NCBI GenBank assembly: GCA_001871075.1
Contig: MNUP01000084.1
Span: forward strand, 1 to 22,981
Direction of reading: 5' to 3'
DNA: 22,981 nucleotides
Origin: Candidatus Desantisbacteria bacterium CG1_02_49_89
GTDB lineage: Bacteria > Desantisbacteria > UBA1551
Position numbers and translations under genes: made by a program. Below the pieces are notes generated by a model. The model did no database searches, was not told where the DNA came from, and worked only from the letters and a program-made list of their open reading frames with translations. The stretch's first letter is position 1; each line of letters opens with the position of its first letter. Below, piece after piece: positions 7,001-13,911 of the stretch.

Positions 7001-7078
7001 CGTGTAACGTGTAAGGTGTAACGTGTAAAGCAAGATTAGATTTTTCGTTACACGTAACACGTGACACATTACACGATT
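7001..7078. repeat. Iterated CGTGTAA / TTACACG arms between the HU gene and lpd
   Basis: The left arm (7001-7028) is CGTGTAA-type words in tandem. The right arm (about 7046-7075) is CGTTACACGTAACACGTGACAC-type words. The reverse complement of the right arm aligns along most of the left arm, with an A+T-rich loop near 7029-7045. It is the clearest example in the window of the two-arm design. Confidence 0.8.
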
Positions 7079-7092
7079 TTCTGGAGGTTGAG

Positions 7093-8541
7093 TTGGCGGA
7101 ATACGATGCGATAGTGATAGGCGGGGGTCTGGGAGGCTATATATGCGCGATCAGGACCGCGCAGCTGGGCGGAAAAGCCTGCGTCATAGAAGAGGATAAG
7201 ATCGGCGGGACCTGCCTTAACCGCGGGTGCATCCCGACAAAGGCACTTCTTACGACTGCGGGACTATTTTCCAGGATCAAGAAAGCAAAGGACTTCGGCA
7301 TTAAAGCGGAAGGCTGTTCCGTGGATTTTACGGCAATGATGGACAGAAAAGAGAAAATAGTTGCGCGCCTGCGCGCCGGCGTTGAATTCCTGCTGAAGAA
7401 CAATGGGATCGATATCGTAAAAGGAAAGGGAAAGGTCACGGGAAAAGGAACGGTGGAGGTTACGGGAGGGACCGAGCCGCAGAAAACCCTGAGCGGCAGG
7501 AATATAGTTGTGGCGACCGGTTCGGTTGTTGCCAGGGTCCCGGGCATAGAATGCAACGGGACAAACATTATTACAAGCAATGAGATGCTTTCTCTCGCGA
7601 GCGTTCCTTCAAGCCTGCTCATAATAGGCGGCGGGGTAATAGGATGCGAATTTGCCAGTTTATTCTCGGAAATAGGGACCAAGATCACGATCGTTGAAAT
7701 GCTGCCCCAGATACTCCCGCTCGAAGATGAAGAGATCTCGAAGACGTTCAGGCGGATGCTTGAAAAACAGGGAATAAAAATATACACCGATACTAAAGTA
7801 AATGCAGTGGTCAGCCCGCCCAGCGCAGAGGCTGGGCGAGGTCTCGCCCCGATATCAATCGGGGCGGACGGCCAGTCGTCAGTGGTCAGCGAATTGTCAA
7901 ACGGGGAAAAGATAGAGACCGAAAAGGTGCTGGTCTGTACCGGGAGAGCGCCGAACGGAAGCGGGCTGGGCCTGGAAGAACTCGGCGTCAAGATGGACAG
8001 GGCCAGGGTTATAGCAGACGAAAAAATGCACACGAATATAGAGGGGATTTACGCGGTCGGTGACGTGAACGGCGGGATCATGCTCGCACACGTCGCAACA
8101 GCGGAAGGGGTCGTAGCCGCGGAGAATATTATGGGAAAAGACAGCAGGATGGATTACACGGCGGTCCCCGGCTGCATTTTCACGTTCCCTGAGATCGGCT
8201 CGGTCGGCCTTACCGAAAAAAAGGCGAGAGAAACAGGAGCGGAAGTTACTGTCGGCAGGTTCCCGTTTTCTGCATGCGGGAAAGCCATCGCGATGGGTGA
8301 GCCGGATGGTTTTGTCAAAGTCATAGCGGATAAATCCGGCAAGGTCCTCGGTGTCCACATAATAGGCCCTGAAGCGACAAACCTCATAGCCGAGGCAGCG
8401 GTCTGCATCCGGAATAATATCGGCATTGAAGGGATAGCGAAGACCATACACGCCCATCCAACCCTGCCCGAGGCTGTTGTTGAAGCCGCGCTTGACACAA
8501 GAAGCGAAGCTCTTCAGATCCTGCGCAAAAAGATCGGCTGA
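7093..8541 (+). CDS. lpdA: Dihydrolipoyl dehydrogenase (E3) with in-frame repeat insertion
   Basis: E3 reoxidises dihydrolipoyl groups of 2-oxoacid dehydrogenase or glycine cleavage complexes using FAD and NAD+. The FAD loop is IGGGLGGYICAI. The redox disulfide is Cys41-Cys46 in GGTCLNRGCIPTK. The NAD-binding GGGVIGCEFASL follows, then the second FAD motif IYAVGDVNG and the C-terminal catalytic HAHPTLPEAVVEA. The start is TTG 7093, with GGAGG at 7083-7087. The 482-residue length includes about 25 extra residues (roughly 242-266), encoded by a repeat copy just before GEKIETEKVLVCTGRAPN. Removing 75 bp between two 11-bp direct repeats restores normal spacing. lipB and lipA lie downstream, but no E1/E2 or GcvH genes are in the window. 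Confidence 0.95.
   Translation: MAEYDAIVIGGGLGGYICAIRTAQLGGKACVIEEDKIGGTCLNRGCIPTKALLTTAGLFSRIKKAKDFGIKAEGCSVDFTAMMDRKEKIVARLRAGVEFLLKNNGIDIVKGKGKVTGKGTVEVTGGTEPQKTLSGRNIVVATGSVVARVPGIECNGTNIITSNEMLSLASVPSSLLIIGGGVIGCEFASLFSEIGTKITIVEMLPQILPLEDEEISKTFRRMLEKQGIKIYTDTKVNAVVSPPSAEAGRGLAPISIGADGQSSVVSELSNGEKIETEKVLVCTGRAPNGSGLGLEELGVKMDRARVIADEKMHTNIEGIYAVGDVNGGIMLAHVATAEGVVAAENIMGKDSRMDYTAVPGCIFTFPEIGSVGLTEKKARETGAEVTVGRFPFSACGKAIAMGEPDGFVKVIADKSGKVLGVHIIGPEATNLIAEAAVCIRNNIGIEGIAKTIHAHPTLPEAVVEAALDTRSEALQILRKKIG
7805..7890. repeat. Two-hairpin modular repeat, copy 3, inserted in lpdA
   Basis: CAGTGGTCAGC occurs at 7805-7815 and 7880-7890, exactly 75 bp apart (25 codons). Between them are stem 1 CGCCCAGC/GCTGGGCG (7817-7824 with 7831-7838), the invariant core GGCGAGGTCTCGCC (7835-7848) and stem 2 CGCCCCGAT/ATCGGGGCG (7845-7853 with 7858-7866). 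Compared with copy 2 the T-A pair of stem 1 is A-T here, a compensatory change. The reading frame stays open through the element. Confidence 0.9.
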
Positions 8542-8568
8542 AAGCTGAAAGGTGAAAGCTGAAAGTTC
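8542..8568. repeat. Short GCTGAAAG / GGTGAAAG word array
   Basis: AAGCTGAAAGGTGAAAGCTGAAAG follows the lpd stop codon immediately. I see only one arm. The rest of the spacer to 8630 is A+T-rich, ending in the AAGGAG ribosome site of the mscS-like gene. Confidence 0.55.
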
Positions 8569-8630
8569 AAGAATTCTAATTTACAAATAGCATTTAGGTT
8601 TTATTTTAATCTGCTTTTTAAGGAGAAAAG

Positions 8631-9557
8631 ATGGAACAGTTCATGAAGGGCTTACGTATTTATTTTGATACACTTTTAAAAAAGATCCCGCTCCCGCTGG
8701 GAATCGTGTGGATATTAATAATCCTTGCTATCTACCTGATCTACAAAATTTTTACCAAATTGATAGAAAAAGCTCTGCTGAAAGCGTCCCGCGGCGACAT
8801 AAACAGGGTAAAAAGCGGCATCAGGATATGGCGCATATTATACTGGGTGATAGCGATCATACTCCTCCTGGCAGGCACAGGCGGCAATCTTGCTACACTC
8901 GGGCTTTCAGCTGCATTCCTGGGTATGGTACTCGGCTGGTCTTTGCAGCGCCCCGTAACAGGAGTCGCGGCATGGTTCCTGGTTACGCTTACGAAGCCTT
9001 TCAAGATAGGGGACCGCGTCATTATCGCGGGCGTGATCGGAGACGTGCAAAATATCGGAATAATGTATGTTACGATGGAGCAGGTGGGCGGCACAACAGG
9101 CGGCGAGGAGAAGTCAGGCCGAGCCGTGTTGATACCCACCGCGGTCCTTTTTGACCAGGTGATCTTTAATTATACTATGAGAGAGGAAGAAGTTCAGGAA
9201 TCCAAGTATATCCTTGACGAGATCATCATCAGGGTTGCGTATGGTTCCAACTGGAATGCCGCGGAAAAAATACTTATAAGCGCGGCAAAGGAAATAACTA
9301 AAGACATTATCGGGGAGATACGCAAGGAGCCTTACATACGCGCCGAATTCATTGACTGGGGAGTATATATGCGCCTGCGTTATTACACGCGTCCGGTCGA
9401 AAGGCAGGAAATTTCAACGAATATCACAAAAGTTATTTTTCACAAATTTGCGGAATCCAAAGAAGTAAAATTCGCATACCCGCACTCAGAAGCGGAAATT
9501 ACGTATATCGCGAAAGCCGGGGAGAAGGTTCCTTTTCACCCCGAAACTGGTAAATAG
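8631..9557 (+). CDS. MscS-family small-conductance mechanosensitive channel
   Basis: This 308-residue integral membrane protein has three hydrophobic segments: about 21-40 (PLGIVWILIILAIYLIYKIF), 66-80 (LYWVIAIILLLAG) and 88-117, the Gly/Ala-rich pore helix (LGLSAAFLGMVLGWSLQRP). The MscS beta domain follows, with TKPFKIGDRVIIAGVIGDVQNIGIMYV, then LIPTAVLFDQVIFNY and an alpha/beta C-terminal domain. Family knowledge: such channels open under membrane tension to release solutes during osmotic downshock. The stretch VTMEQVGGTTGGEEKSGRAVLIP is longer than the usual loop before IPN. The AAGGAG ribosome site lies at 8620-8625. It has no evident link to the flanking lipoate genes. Confidence 0.9.
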   Translation: MEQFMKGLRIYFDTLLKKIPLPLGIVWILIILAIYLIYKIFTKLIEKALLKASRGDINRVKSGIRIWRILYWVIAIILLLAGTGGNLATLGLSAAFLGMVLGWSLQRPVTGVAAWFLVTLTKPFKIGDRVIIAGVIGDVQNIGIMYVTMEQVGGTTGGEEKSGRAVLIPTAVLFDQVIFNYTMREEEVQESKYILDEIIIRVAYGSNWNAAEKILISAAKEITKDIIGEIRKEPYIRAEFIDWGVYMRLRYYTRPVERQEISTNITKVIFHKFAESKEVKFAYPHSEAEITYIAKAGEKVPFHPETGK

Positions 9558-9579
9558 ACGCTGATCTACACGGATCATA

Positions 9580-10239
9580 ATGGCTGAAATAAATGTAATA
9601 GACTTAGGATTAGCAGATTACGAAAAAGCAAAGCGCGTGCAGGACGAACTGATAGAGGAAAGGCTATCCGGGAAAATACCGGACACGCTGGTTTTGTGTG
9701 AACACAATCCTGTCATAACAATAGGGCGGAAGGGCGGGAAAGAAGACCTGCTCGTTTCTGAAGAATTCCTTAGACGGAAAAAAATCAGGGTTTATCACGT
9801 GGAGCGCGGCGGGGAAGCCACGTACCACTGCCCGGGGCAGCTGGTCGGATACCCGATCTTCAACCTAAGATTTTTAGACACAGATTTACACAGATTTTTG
9901 AGAAAGTTAGAAGAAATAATAATAAATACACTAAAAGAAACGGGGATAGACGCGCAAAGGCGCGAAGGATACACGGGGGTTTGGGTCCCGGCCCCGGACG
10001 GACCGGCGAAAATCGCTTTCATAGGGATCAGCGCAAGGAGATGGGTGACATACCACGGTTTTTCGCTCAACGTTGACTGCGACCTCACGCCGTTTGAATG
10101 GATAGTGCCATGCGGCATTAAAGATGCAAAAGTAACTTCCATAAAAGCGTGTCAGCGTGTCAACGTGTCAACGTGTCAAATAAAAACCATAAAAGAAACA
10201 ATCATAGATAATTTCAATAGAGTTTTTAAATCGCTGTAA
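9580..10239 (+). CDS. lipB: Octanoyl-[ACP]:protein N-octanoyltransferase
   Basis: LipB moves octanoate from acyl carrier protein to lipoyl domains, the first step of lipoate assembly. Visible motifs are RGGEATYHCPGQLVGYP (76-92), KIAFIGISARRWVTYHGFSLNV with catalytic Lys144, and IVPCGI with catalytic Cys178. The usual Gly in TYHGPGQ is Cys84 here. The 219-residue length is typical. No clear ribosome site precedes ATG 9580; the short spacer carries CTGATCTACACGGATC-like words. Residues 190-200 (ACQRVNVSTCQ) are encoded by the GTGTCAACG word array, and the last three codons TCG CTG TAA lie in another word, so the C-terminus is partly repeat-derived. lipA follows 24 nt later, a probable operon. 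Confidence 0.94.
   Translation: MAEINVIDLGLADYEKAKRVQDELIEERLSGKIPDTLVLCEHNPVITIGRKGGKEDLLVSEEFLRRKKIRVYHVERGGEATYHCPGQLVGYPIFNLRFLDTDLHRFLRKLEEIIINTLKETGIDAQRREGYTGVWVPAPDGPAKIAFIGISARRWVTYHGFSLNVDCDLTPFEWIVPCGIKDAKVTSIKACQRVNVSTCQIKTIKETIIDNFNRVFKSL
10147..10178. repeat. GTGTCARCG tandem words inside lipB
   Basis: GCGTGTCAGCGTGTCAACGT continues with another ACGTGTCA unit, about four units of an 8-9 nt word, in frame within the lipB C-terminal region. The same word occurs at the end of prfB (2355-2388) and across the end of lipA (11106-11170). Confidence 0.8.
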
Positions 10240-10262
10240 TCGATCATTATATCGCTGACATC
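10230..10262. repeat. ATCGCTGTAATC words across the lipB stop and lipA leader
   Basis: ATCGCTGTAATCGATC (10230-10245) includes the lipB stop TAA (10237-10239). ATCGCTGACATCA (10250-10262) ends right before the lipA ATG, which leaves no room for a ribosome site. The word matches 6643-6716. Confidence 0.65.
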
Positions 10263-10263
10263 A

Positions 10264-11190
10264 ATGAGAAAAAAACTACCGGAATGGCTTAAGAAAAAAA
10301 TTCCCTGCGGTTCTGTGACAACGGAAAAGATCCTTGAAAGGAACCGGCTGAACACGGTCTGTGAAAGCGCCCATTGCCCCAACCGGGGAGAATGTTTTTC
10401 CGGAGGCGAAGCGACTTTCATGATACTGGGCAGCGTGTGCACGCGTAACTGCGGTTTCTGCGCTGTCCGCAAAGGAGTGCCTGCCCCGGTTGACGAAGGT
10501 GAACCGGCGCGCCTGTCAAAGGCGGTGGCCGAGATGGGGCTTAGATACGTTGTTATAACCTCGGTCACAAGGGACGACCTTCCGGACGGCGGCGCCTCGC
10601 AATTCGCTGGAACCGTAAGGGAGCTGAGGAAGGATTTTAACGGCAGCCTGGGCATAGAGCTGCTTATACCTGACCTTAAAGGCAGCACGGAAGCGCTTAA
10701 GATCATACTGGAACAGAACATAACGGTCCTGAACCATAATCTTGAAACAGTGAAACGGCTTTATCCGGTTGTAAGGCAGAAGGCGGATTATCACCGGTCG
10801 CTTGAGCTCCTGCGCTCGGTAAAAAAACAAAGGCCGGATATGTTTACGAAGTCCGGGCTTATGCTGGGCCTGGGAGAGACGAAAGACGAAGCGCTGATGG
10901 CGATGAAAGACCTGCGGGACGTTTCCTGCGACCTGCTGACGCTGGGCCAGTACCTGCGGCCCGGGCCCGGGCAGGTGGAGGTCGCGGAATTCATAGAACC
11001 GGAAAGGTTCGCGGAGTATAAGCGCATTGCGGAAAGCATGGGTTTCTCAGGGGTTGCAAGCGGGCCGTTCGTGCGCAGCAGCTACCAGGCAGGCCAATTA
11101 CTAAATACGTGTCAACGTGTCAAAGTATCCCGCCCAACAAGCGTTGGCGGGCAGGCATCGTGTCAACGTAACTACAAGGATTTTTATTAG
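10264..11190 (+). CDS. lipA: Lipoyl synthase (radical SAM), repeat-derived C-terminal tail
   Basis: LipA inserts two sulfur atoms into protein-bound octanoyl groups using two 4Fe-4S clusters. The auxiliary cluster motif CESAHCPNRGEC uses Cys33, Cys38 and Cys44. The radical-SAM motif CTRNCGFC uses Cys59, Cys63 and Cys66. GETKDEALMAMKDLR and YLRPGPGQVEVAEFI are standard, and the C-terminal RSSYQAGQ carries the serine that ligates the auxiliary cluster in known structures. The family normally ends soon after this. Here about 28 further residues (281-308) are encoded by GTGTCAACG words and a CCCGCCCAAC hairpin, so the tail is probably repeat read-through rather than a functional domain. No Shine-Dalgarno precedes ATG 10264, so translation may be coupled to lipB. 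Confidence 0.95.
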   Translation: MRKKLPEWLKKKIPCGSVTTEKILERNRLNTVCESAHCPNRGECFSGGEATFMILGSVCTRNCGFCAVRKGVPAPVDEGEPARLSKAVAEMGLRYVVITSVTRDDLPDGGASQFAGTVRELRKDFNGSLGIELLIPDLKGSTEALKIILEQNITVLNHNLETVKRLYPVVRQKADYHRSLELLRSVKKQRPDMFTKSGLMLGLGETKDEALMAMKDLRDVSCDLLTLGQYLRPGPGQVEVAEFIEPERFAEYKRIAESMGFSGVASGPFVRSSYQAGQLLNTCQRVKVSRPTSVGGQASCQRNYKDFY

Positions 11191-11242
11191 AATCTGGGCT
11201 CGGTATTTACGCTGACACGCTGACACGCTGATACGTTGATAC
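11106..11242. repeat. Inverted word arms spanning the lipA stop codon
   Basis: The left arm (11106-11170, inside lipA) has ACGTGTCAACGTGTCAAAG, then a hairpin CCCG(c)CCAAC/GTTGGCGGG (11129-11151), then CGTGTCAACGTA. The right arm (11207-11242) has TTTACGCTGACACGCTGACA followed by CGCTGATACGTTGATACGC. The arms are approximate reverse complements, and the lipA TAG (11188-11190) lies in the loop. The hairpin resembles the one at 13791-13812, including the one-base bulge. Confidence 0.8.
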
Positions 11243-11258
11243 GCTTTTGGAGTGAAAG

Positions 11259-12437
11259 ATGTACGAGGCAAGCGACAGGCTTAAAAGTCTTCCGCCTTAT
11301 CTGTTCGCGAAGATAAAGAAACTGAAAGACGAGATAAGGAGCAAGGGTGTTGACGTGATCGACCTGGACATGGGTAATCCGGACAGGCCGACGCCCCAGC
11401 ATATCGTGGACAGGCTCTGCGACACGATAAAGAACCACCCCAGCACGCACAGGTACCCCCAGGCGAAGGGGATGCCGAAGCTGCGTTCGGTCATCTCGAA
11501 GTGGTACAGTGAAAGGTTCGGGGTCGAGATCGACCCGGAAAAAGAAGCACTAGTGCTGGTCGGCTCGAAGGAAGGGATCTGCCATTTTTCAATGACCTAC
11601 ATGAATCCCGGGGATATCGCTCTGGTGCCTGACCCGACTTATCCGGTCCACTTCAACGGAGTTTACCTTGCGGGTGGCAGCGTCTACGGCATGCCGCTGC
11701 TTGAGCAGAACGGTTACATACCGGACCTGAAAGCGATACCGCAGGACATCGCGCGCAAAGCAAAGATAATGTTCATCTGCTACCCGCACAACCCGACAAC
11801 CGCGGTCGTGGAGAACCTGGATTTTTACAGGGAAGTCGTTGAATTCGCAAAAAAGAACAATATAATCGTTGTAAGCGACATCGCGTATTCCGAACTGACA
11901 TTCGACGGGTACGTCGCGCCCAGTTTCCTGCAGGTGCCCGGAGCAATGGACGTGGGAGTGGAATTCCATTCCTTTTCGAAGAGCTATAATATGGCCGGAT
12001 GGAGGATGGGTTTCGCGGTAGGGAACGCGGAGATCCTGGCGAACCTTGAAAAATTCAAGTCCTTCGCGGATTACGGCGTGTGCACGGCGATCCAGCTAGC
12101 GGGGGTTGTCGCGCTGTCAGGCCCACAGGACTGCATTGAAGAAACAAGGCAGGTTTACCAGAGGCGCAGGGACGTAATGCTCGAAGGCCTGGAAAAACTC
12201 GGGTGGCACGTCAACAAGCCGAAGGCCACTATGTACCTGTGGGCCCCGGTCCCGGAGAAATACAAAGGAATGGGCTCGATGGAATTCAGCGAATACCTGC
12301 TGAGGGAAACGGGCGTGGCTGTGTCGCCGGGCAGCGGTTTCGGAAAACACGGCGAGGGATACCTGCGCATAGCGCTGGTCACCCACGAGACACGCTTTCA
12401 CGACGTGCTCCTCCGCTTTAAAAAAATACTAAAATAA
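11259..12437 (+). CDS. Class I/II PLP aminotransferase (possible diaminopimelate or alanine type)
   Basis: This 392-residue fold-type I aminotransferase has an LDMGNPDRPTPQHI N-terminus, KGMPKLRSVISKWY, an NPTTAVV loop with Asn, SDIAYSEL with the PLP-binding Asp/Tyr, the Schiff-base lysine in SFSKSYNMAGWRMGF, and a C-terminal GEGYLRIALV with the carboxylate-binding Arg. The ribosome site TGGAGTG lies at 11246-11252. The sequence style matches enzymes labelled LL-diaminopimelate aminotransferase-like or alanine aminotransferase (AlaC-like). With dapA, dapB, hom and thrC in the same window, a role in diaminopimelate or alanine/aspartate transamination is plausible, but the substrate cannot be fixed from sequence. 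hom follows within 30 nt, a probable operon. Confidence 0.88.
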   Translation: MYEASDRLKSLPPYLFAKIKKLKDEIRSKGVDVIDLDMGNPDRPTPQHIVDRLCDTIKNHPSTHRYPQAKGMPKLRSVISKWYSERFGVEIDPEKEALVLVGSKEGICHFSMTYMNPGDIALVPDPTYPVHFNGVYLAGGSVYGMPLLEQNGYIPDLKAIPQDIARKAKIMFICYPHNPTTAVVENLDFYREVVEFAKKNNIIVVSDIAYSELTFDGYVAPSFLQVPGAMDVGVEFHSFSKSYNMAGWRMGFAVGNAEILANLEKFKSFADYGVCTAIQLAGVVALSGPQDCIEETRQVYQRRRDVMLEGLEKLGWHVNKPKATMYLWAPVPEKYKGMGSMEFSEYLLRETGVAVSPGSGFGKHGEGYLRIALVTHETRFHDVLLRFKKILK

Positions 12438-12462
12438 TTACCACGTAAAAATTGGCGGTGTG

Positions 12463-13770
12463 ATGAATAGGAAAGTAATTAATATCGGGCTGATAGGGTT
12501 CGGAAAAGTTGGCGCCGGCGTCGTCAAAATACTGCAGGATTCAAAAAAATTCATCGGGGAGAAGATCGGCAGCCCCGTAGTCCTGAAAAGGATCGCGGAC
12601 CTTGACATCAGGACCAGCAGGGGCGTGAAGGTCGCAAGCGGCGTTCTTACCGCTGATTCAAACCTGGTCATTAACGATCCCGGAATAGACATAGTCGTTG
12701 AGCTTACCGGTTCCGAGTCGGCCGGGAAAAAGCTGATATTGAAAGCCCTTTCAAAGGGAAAGCACGTGGTCACAGCCAACAAGGCCGCGGTCGCCGGCAG
12801 CTGGGACGAGATATTTTCCGCGGCGGGCAGGAACAAGGCCGGTTTTTATTTTGAGGCTTCGGTAGGCGCGGGGATCCCGGTGATACAGGCGATACGCGAA
12901 GGGCTTGCCGCTAACCGCATTTCTCAGATCTTTGGCATCGTGAACGGCACCACGAACTACATCCTGACGCAGATGGCAAGATCAGGCAGGACTTTTGACG
13001 GCGCGCTTTCCGAAGCGAAGAAAAAAGGTTTTGCGGAGCCGGACCCAACCCTTGACATCAACGGTTCGGACAGCATGCACAAGATAGCCATCCTTTCCTC
13101 GCTCGCTTTCGGGAGCGTTGTGAGGCCCGGGGACATTTCAGTCGAGGGGATAGAAAAGATCGACCCGGACGATATCAGGTACGGGAAGGAATTCGGTTAC
13201 ACGCTGAAGCTGCTGGCGGTCGCCAAAAGGACGGACGGCAGCGTGGAAGTGCGTGTCCACCCAACCTTCCTGCCTGACAGCCACCTGCTTTCTTCGGTGG
13301 AAAATGAGTTTAACGCGATCTATGTGGTAGGCGACCTTACAGGGCCTATTGTCCTTTACGGTCGGGGCGCGGGCCAGATGTCGGCGGCAAGCGCTATAGT
13401 GAGCGATATAATTCACCTGGGGCAGCGTATCGTACGCGGCGCCGCAAACGGCATTTGCGCGCCATGGCCCGGGCGGAAAAAAGGCGCGGGCCTGAAGATA
13501 AACTGCGCGAAAGAGATGAAAAGCAGGTGCTACATGCGTTTTTCAGTCGTGGATTCTCCCGGCGTGCTGGCAAAGATCTCCGATATCCTTGGAAGGAACG
13601 GCATCAGCATAGCGCAGGTCATACAGAAGGAAGAAAAAAAGAACAATATTGTCCCGGTGATCATGATGACCCACGAGGCTGTTTGGGAAAACATCGGAAA
13701 GGCCCTGGGCCGGATCGACAGGCTGGGCATCGTCAAGAGAAAAACCGTTCTGATCAGGGTGGAAGAATAA
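12463..13770 (+). CDS. hom: Homoserine dehydrogenase
   Basis: The enzyme reduces aspartate semialdehyde to homoserine with NAD(P)H, the branch point to threonine and methionine. INIGLIGFGKVGAGVV is the nucleotide-binding loop. VVTANKAAVAG and FYFEASVGAGIPVIQAI follow, then GIVNGTTNYILTQM, EPDPTLDINGSDSMHKIAIL (substrate site) and VLYGRGAGQMSAASAIVSDI. The C-terminal part (about 350-435) has an ACT domain, YMRFSVVDSPGVLAKISDIL, which in this family binds threonine or another effector for feedback control. ATG 12463 is preferred; GTG 12460 directly before it is the alternative, with GGCGG at 12454-12458 as ribosome site. It lies between an aminotransferase and thrC, so flux to threonine is the likely purpose. 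Confidence 0.96.
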   Translation: MNRKVINIGLIGFGKVGAGVVKILQDSKKFIGEKIGSPVVLKRIADLDIRTSRGVKVASGVLTADSNLVINDPGIDIVVELTGSESAGKKLILKALSKGKHVVTANKAAVAGSWDEIFSAAGRNKAGFYFEASVGAGIPVIQAIREGLAANRISQIFGIVNGTTNYILTQMARSGRTFDGALSEAKKKGFAEPDPTLDINGSDSMHKIAILSSLAFGSVVRPGDISVEGIEKIDPDDIRYGKEFGYTLKLLAVAKRTDGSVEVRVHPTFLPDSHLLSSVENEFNAIYVVGDLTGPIVLYGRGAGQMSAASAIVSDIIHLGQRIVRGAANGICAPWPGRKKGAGLKINCAKEMKSRCYMRFSVVDSPGVLAKISDILGRNGISIAQVIQKEEKKNNIVPVIMMTHEAVWENIGKALGRIDRLGIVKRKTVLIRVEE

Positions 13771-13773
13771 AAC

Positions 13774-13893
13774 CGTCATACGTCATACGTCCCGCCCAGC
13801 AAGATTGGCGGGCAAGCTTTACGTCGAACATGAACTGATAAAAATAAGCCTTTTATGTTTTTAACGTACGACGTACGACGCTCGACGAACGAC
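13774..13893. repeat. Iterated ACGTC arms with nested hairpin between hom and thrC
   Basis: The left arm is CGTCATACGTCATACGTC, followed by a nested hairpin CCCG(c)CCA/TGGCGGG (13791-13798 with 13806-13812) and TTTACGTCGAACATGAAC. The right arm is AACGTACGACGTACGACG followed by CTCGACGAACGAC (about 13862-13893). The nesting shows two repeat families combined, one inserted into the other. Confidence 0.75.
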
Positions 13894-13911
13894 AATAAGG
13901 AGCAAAAGAGC

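Noticed and set aside
9870-9900. ACACAGATTTACACAGATT in lipB as an inserted repeat
   Set aside because: The encoded DTDLHRFLRKLEE fits the normal LipB pattern with no length change; at most it is a word matching other spacers.
13455-13838. A 127-codon + strand frame overlapping the end of hom
   Set aside because: It lies in the wrong frame of the well-supported hom ACT domain, is Arg/Lys/Gly rich with no domain, and continues into repeat sequence.
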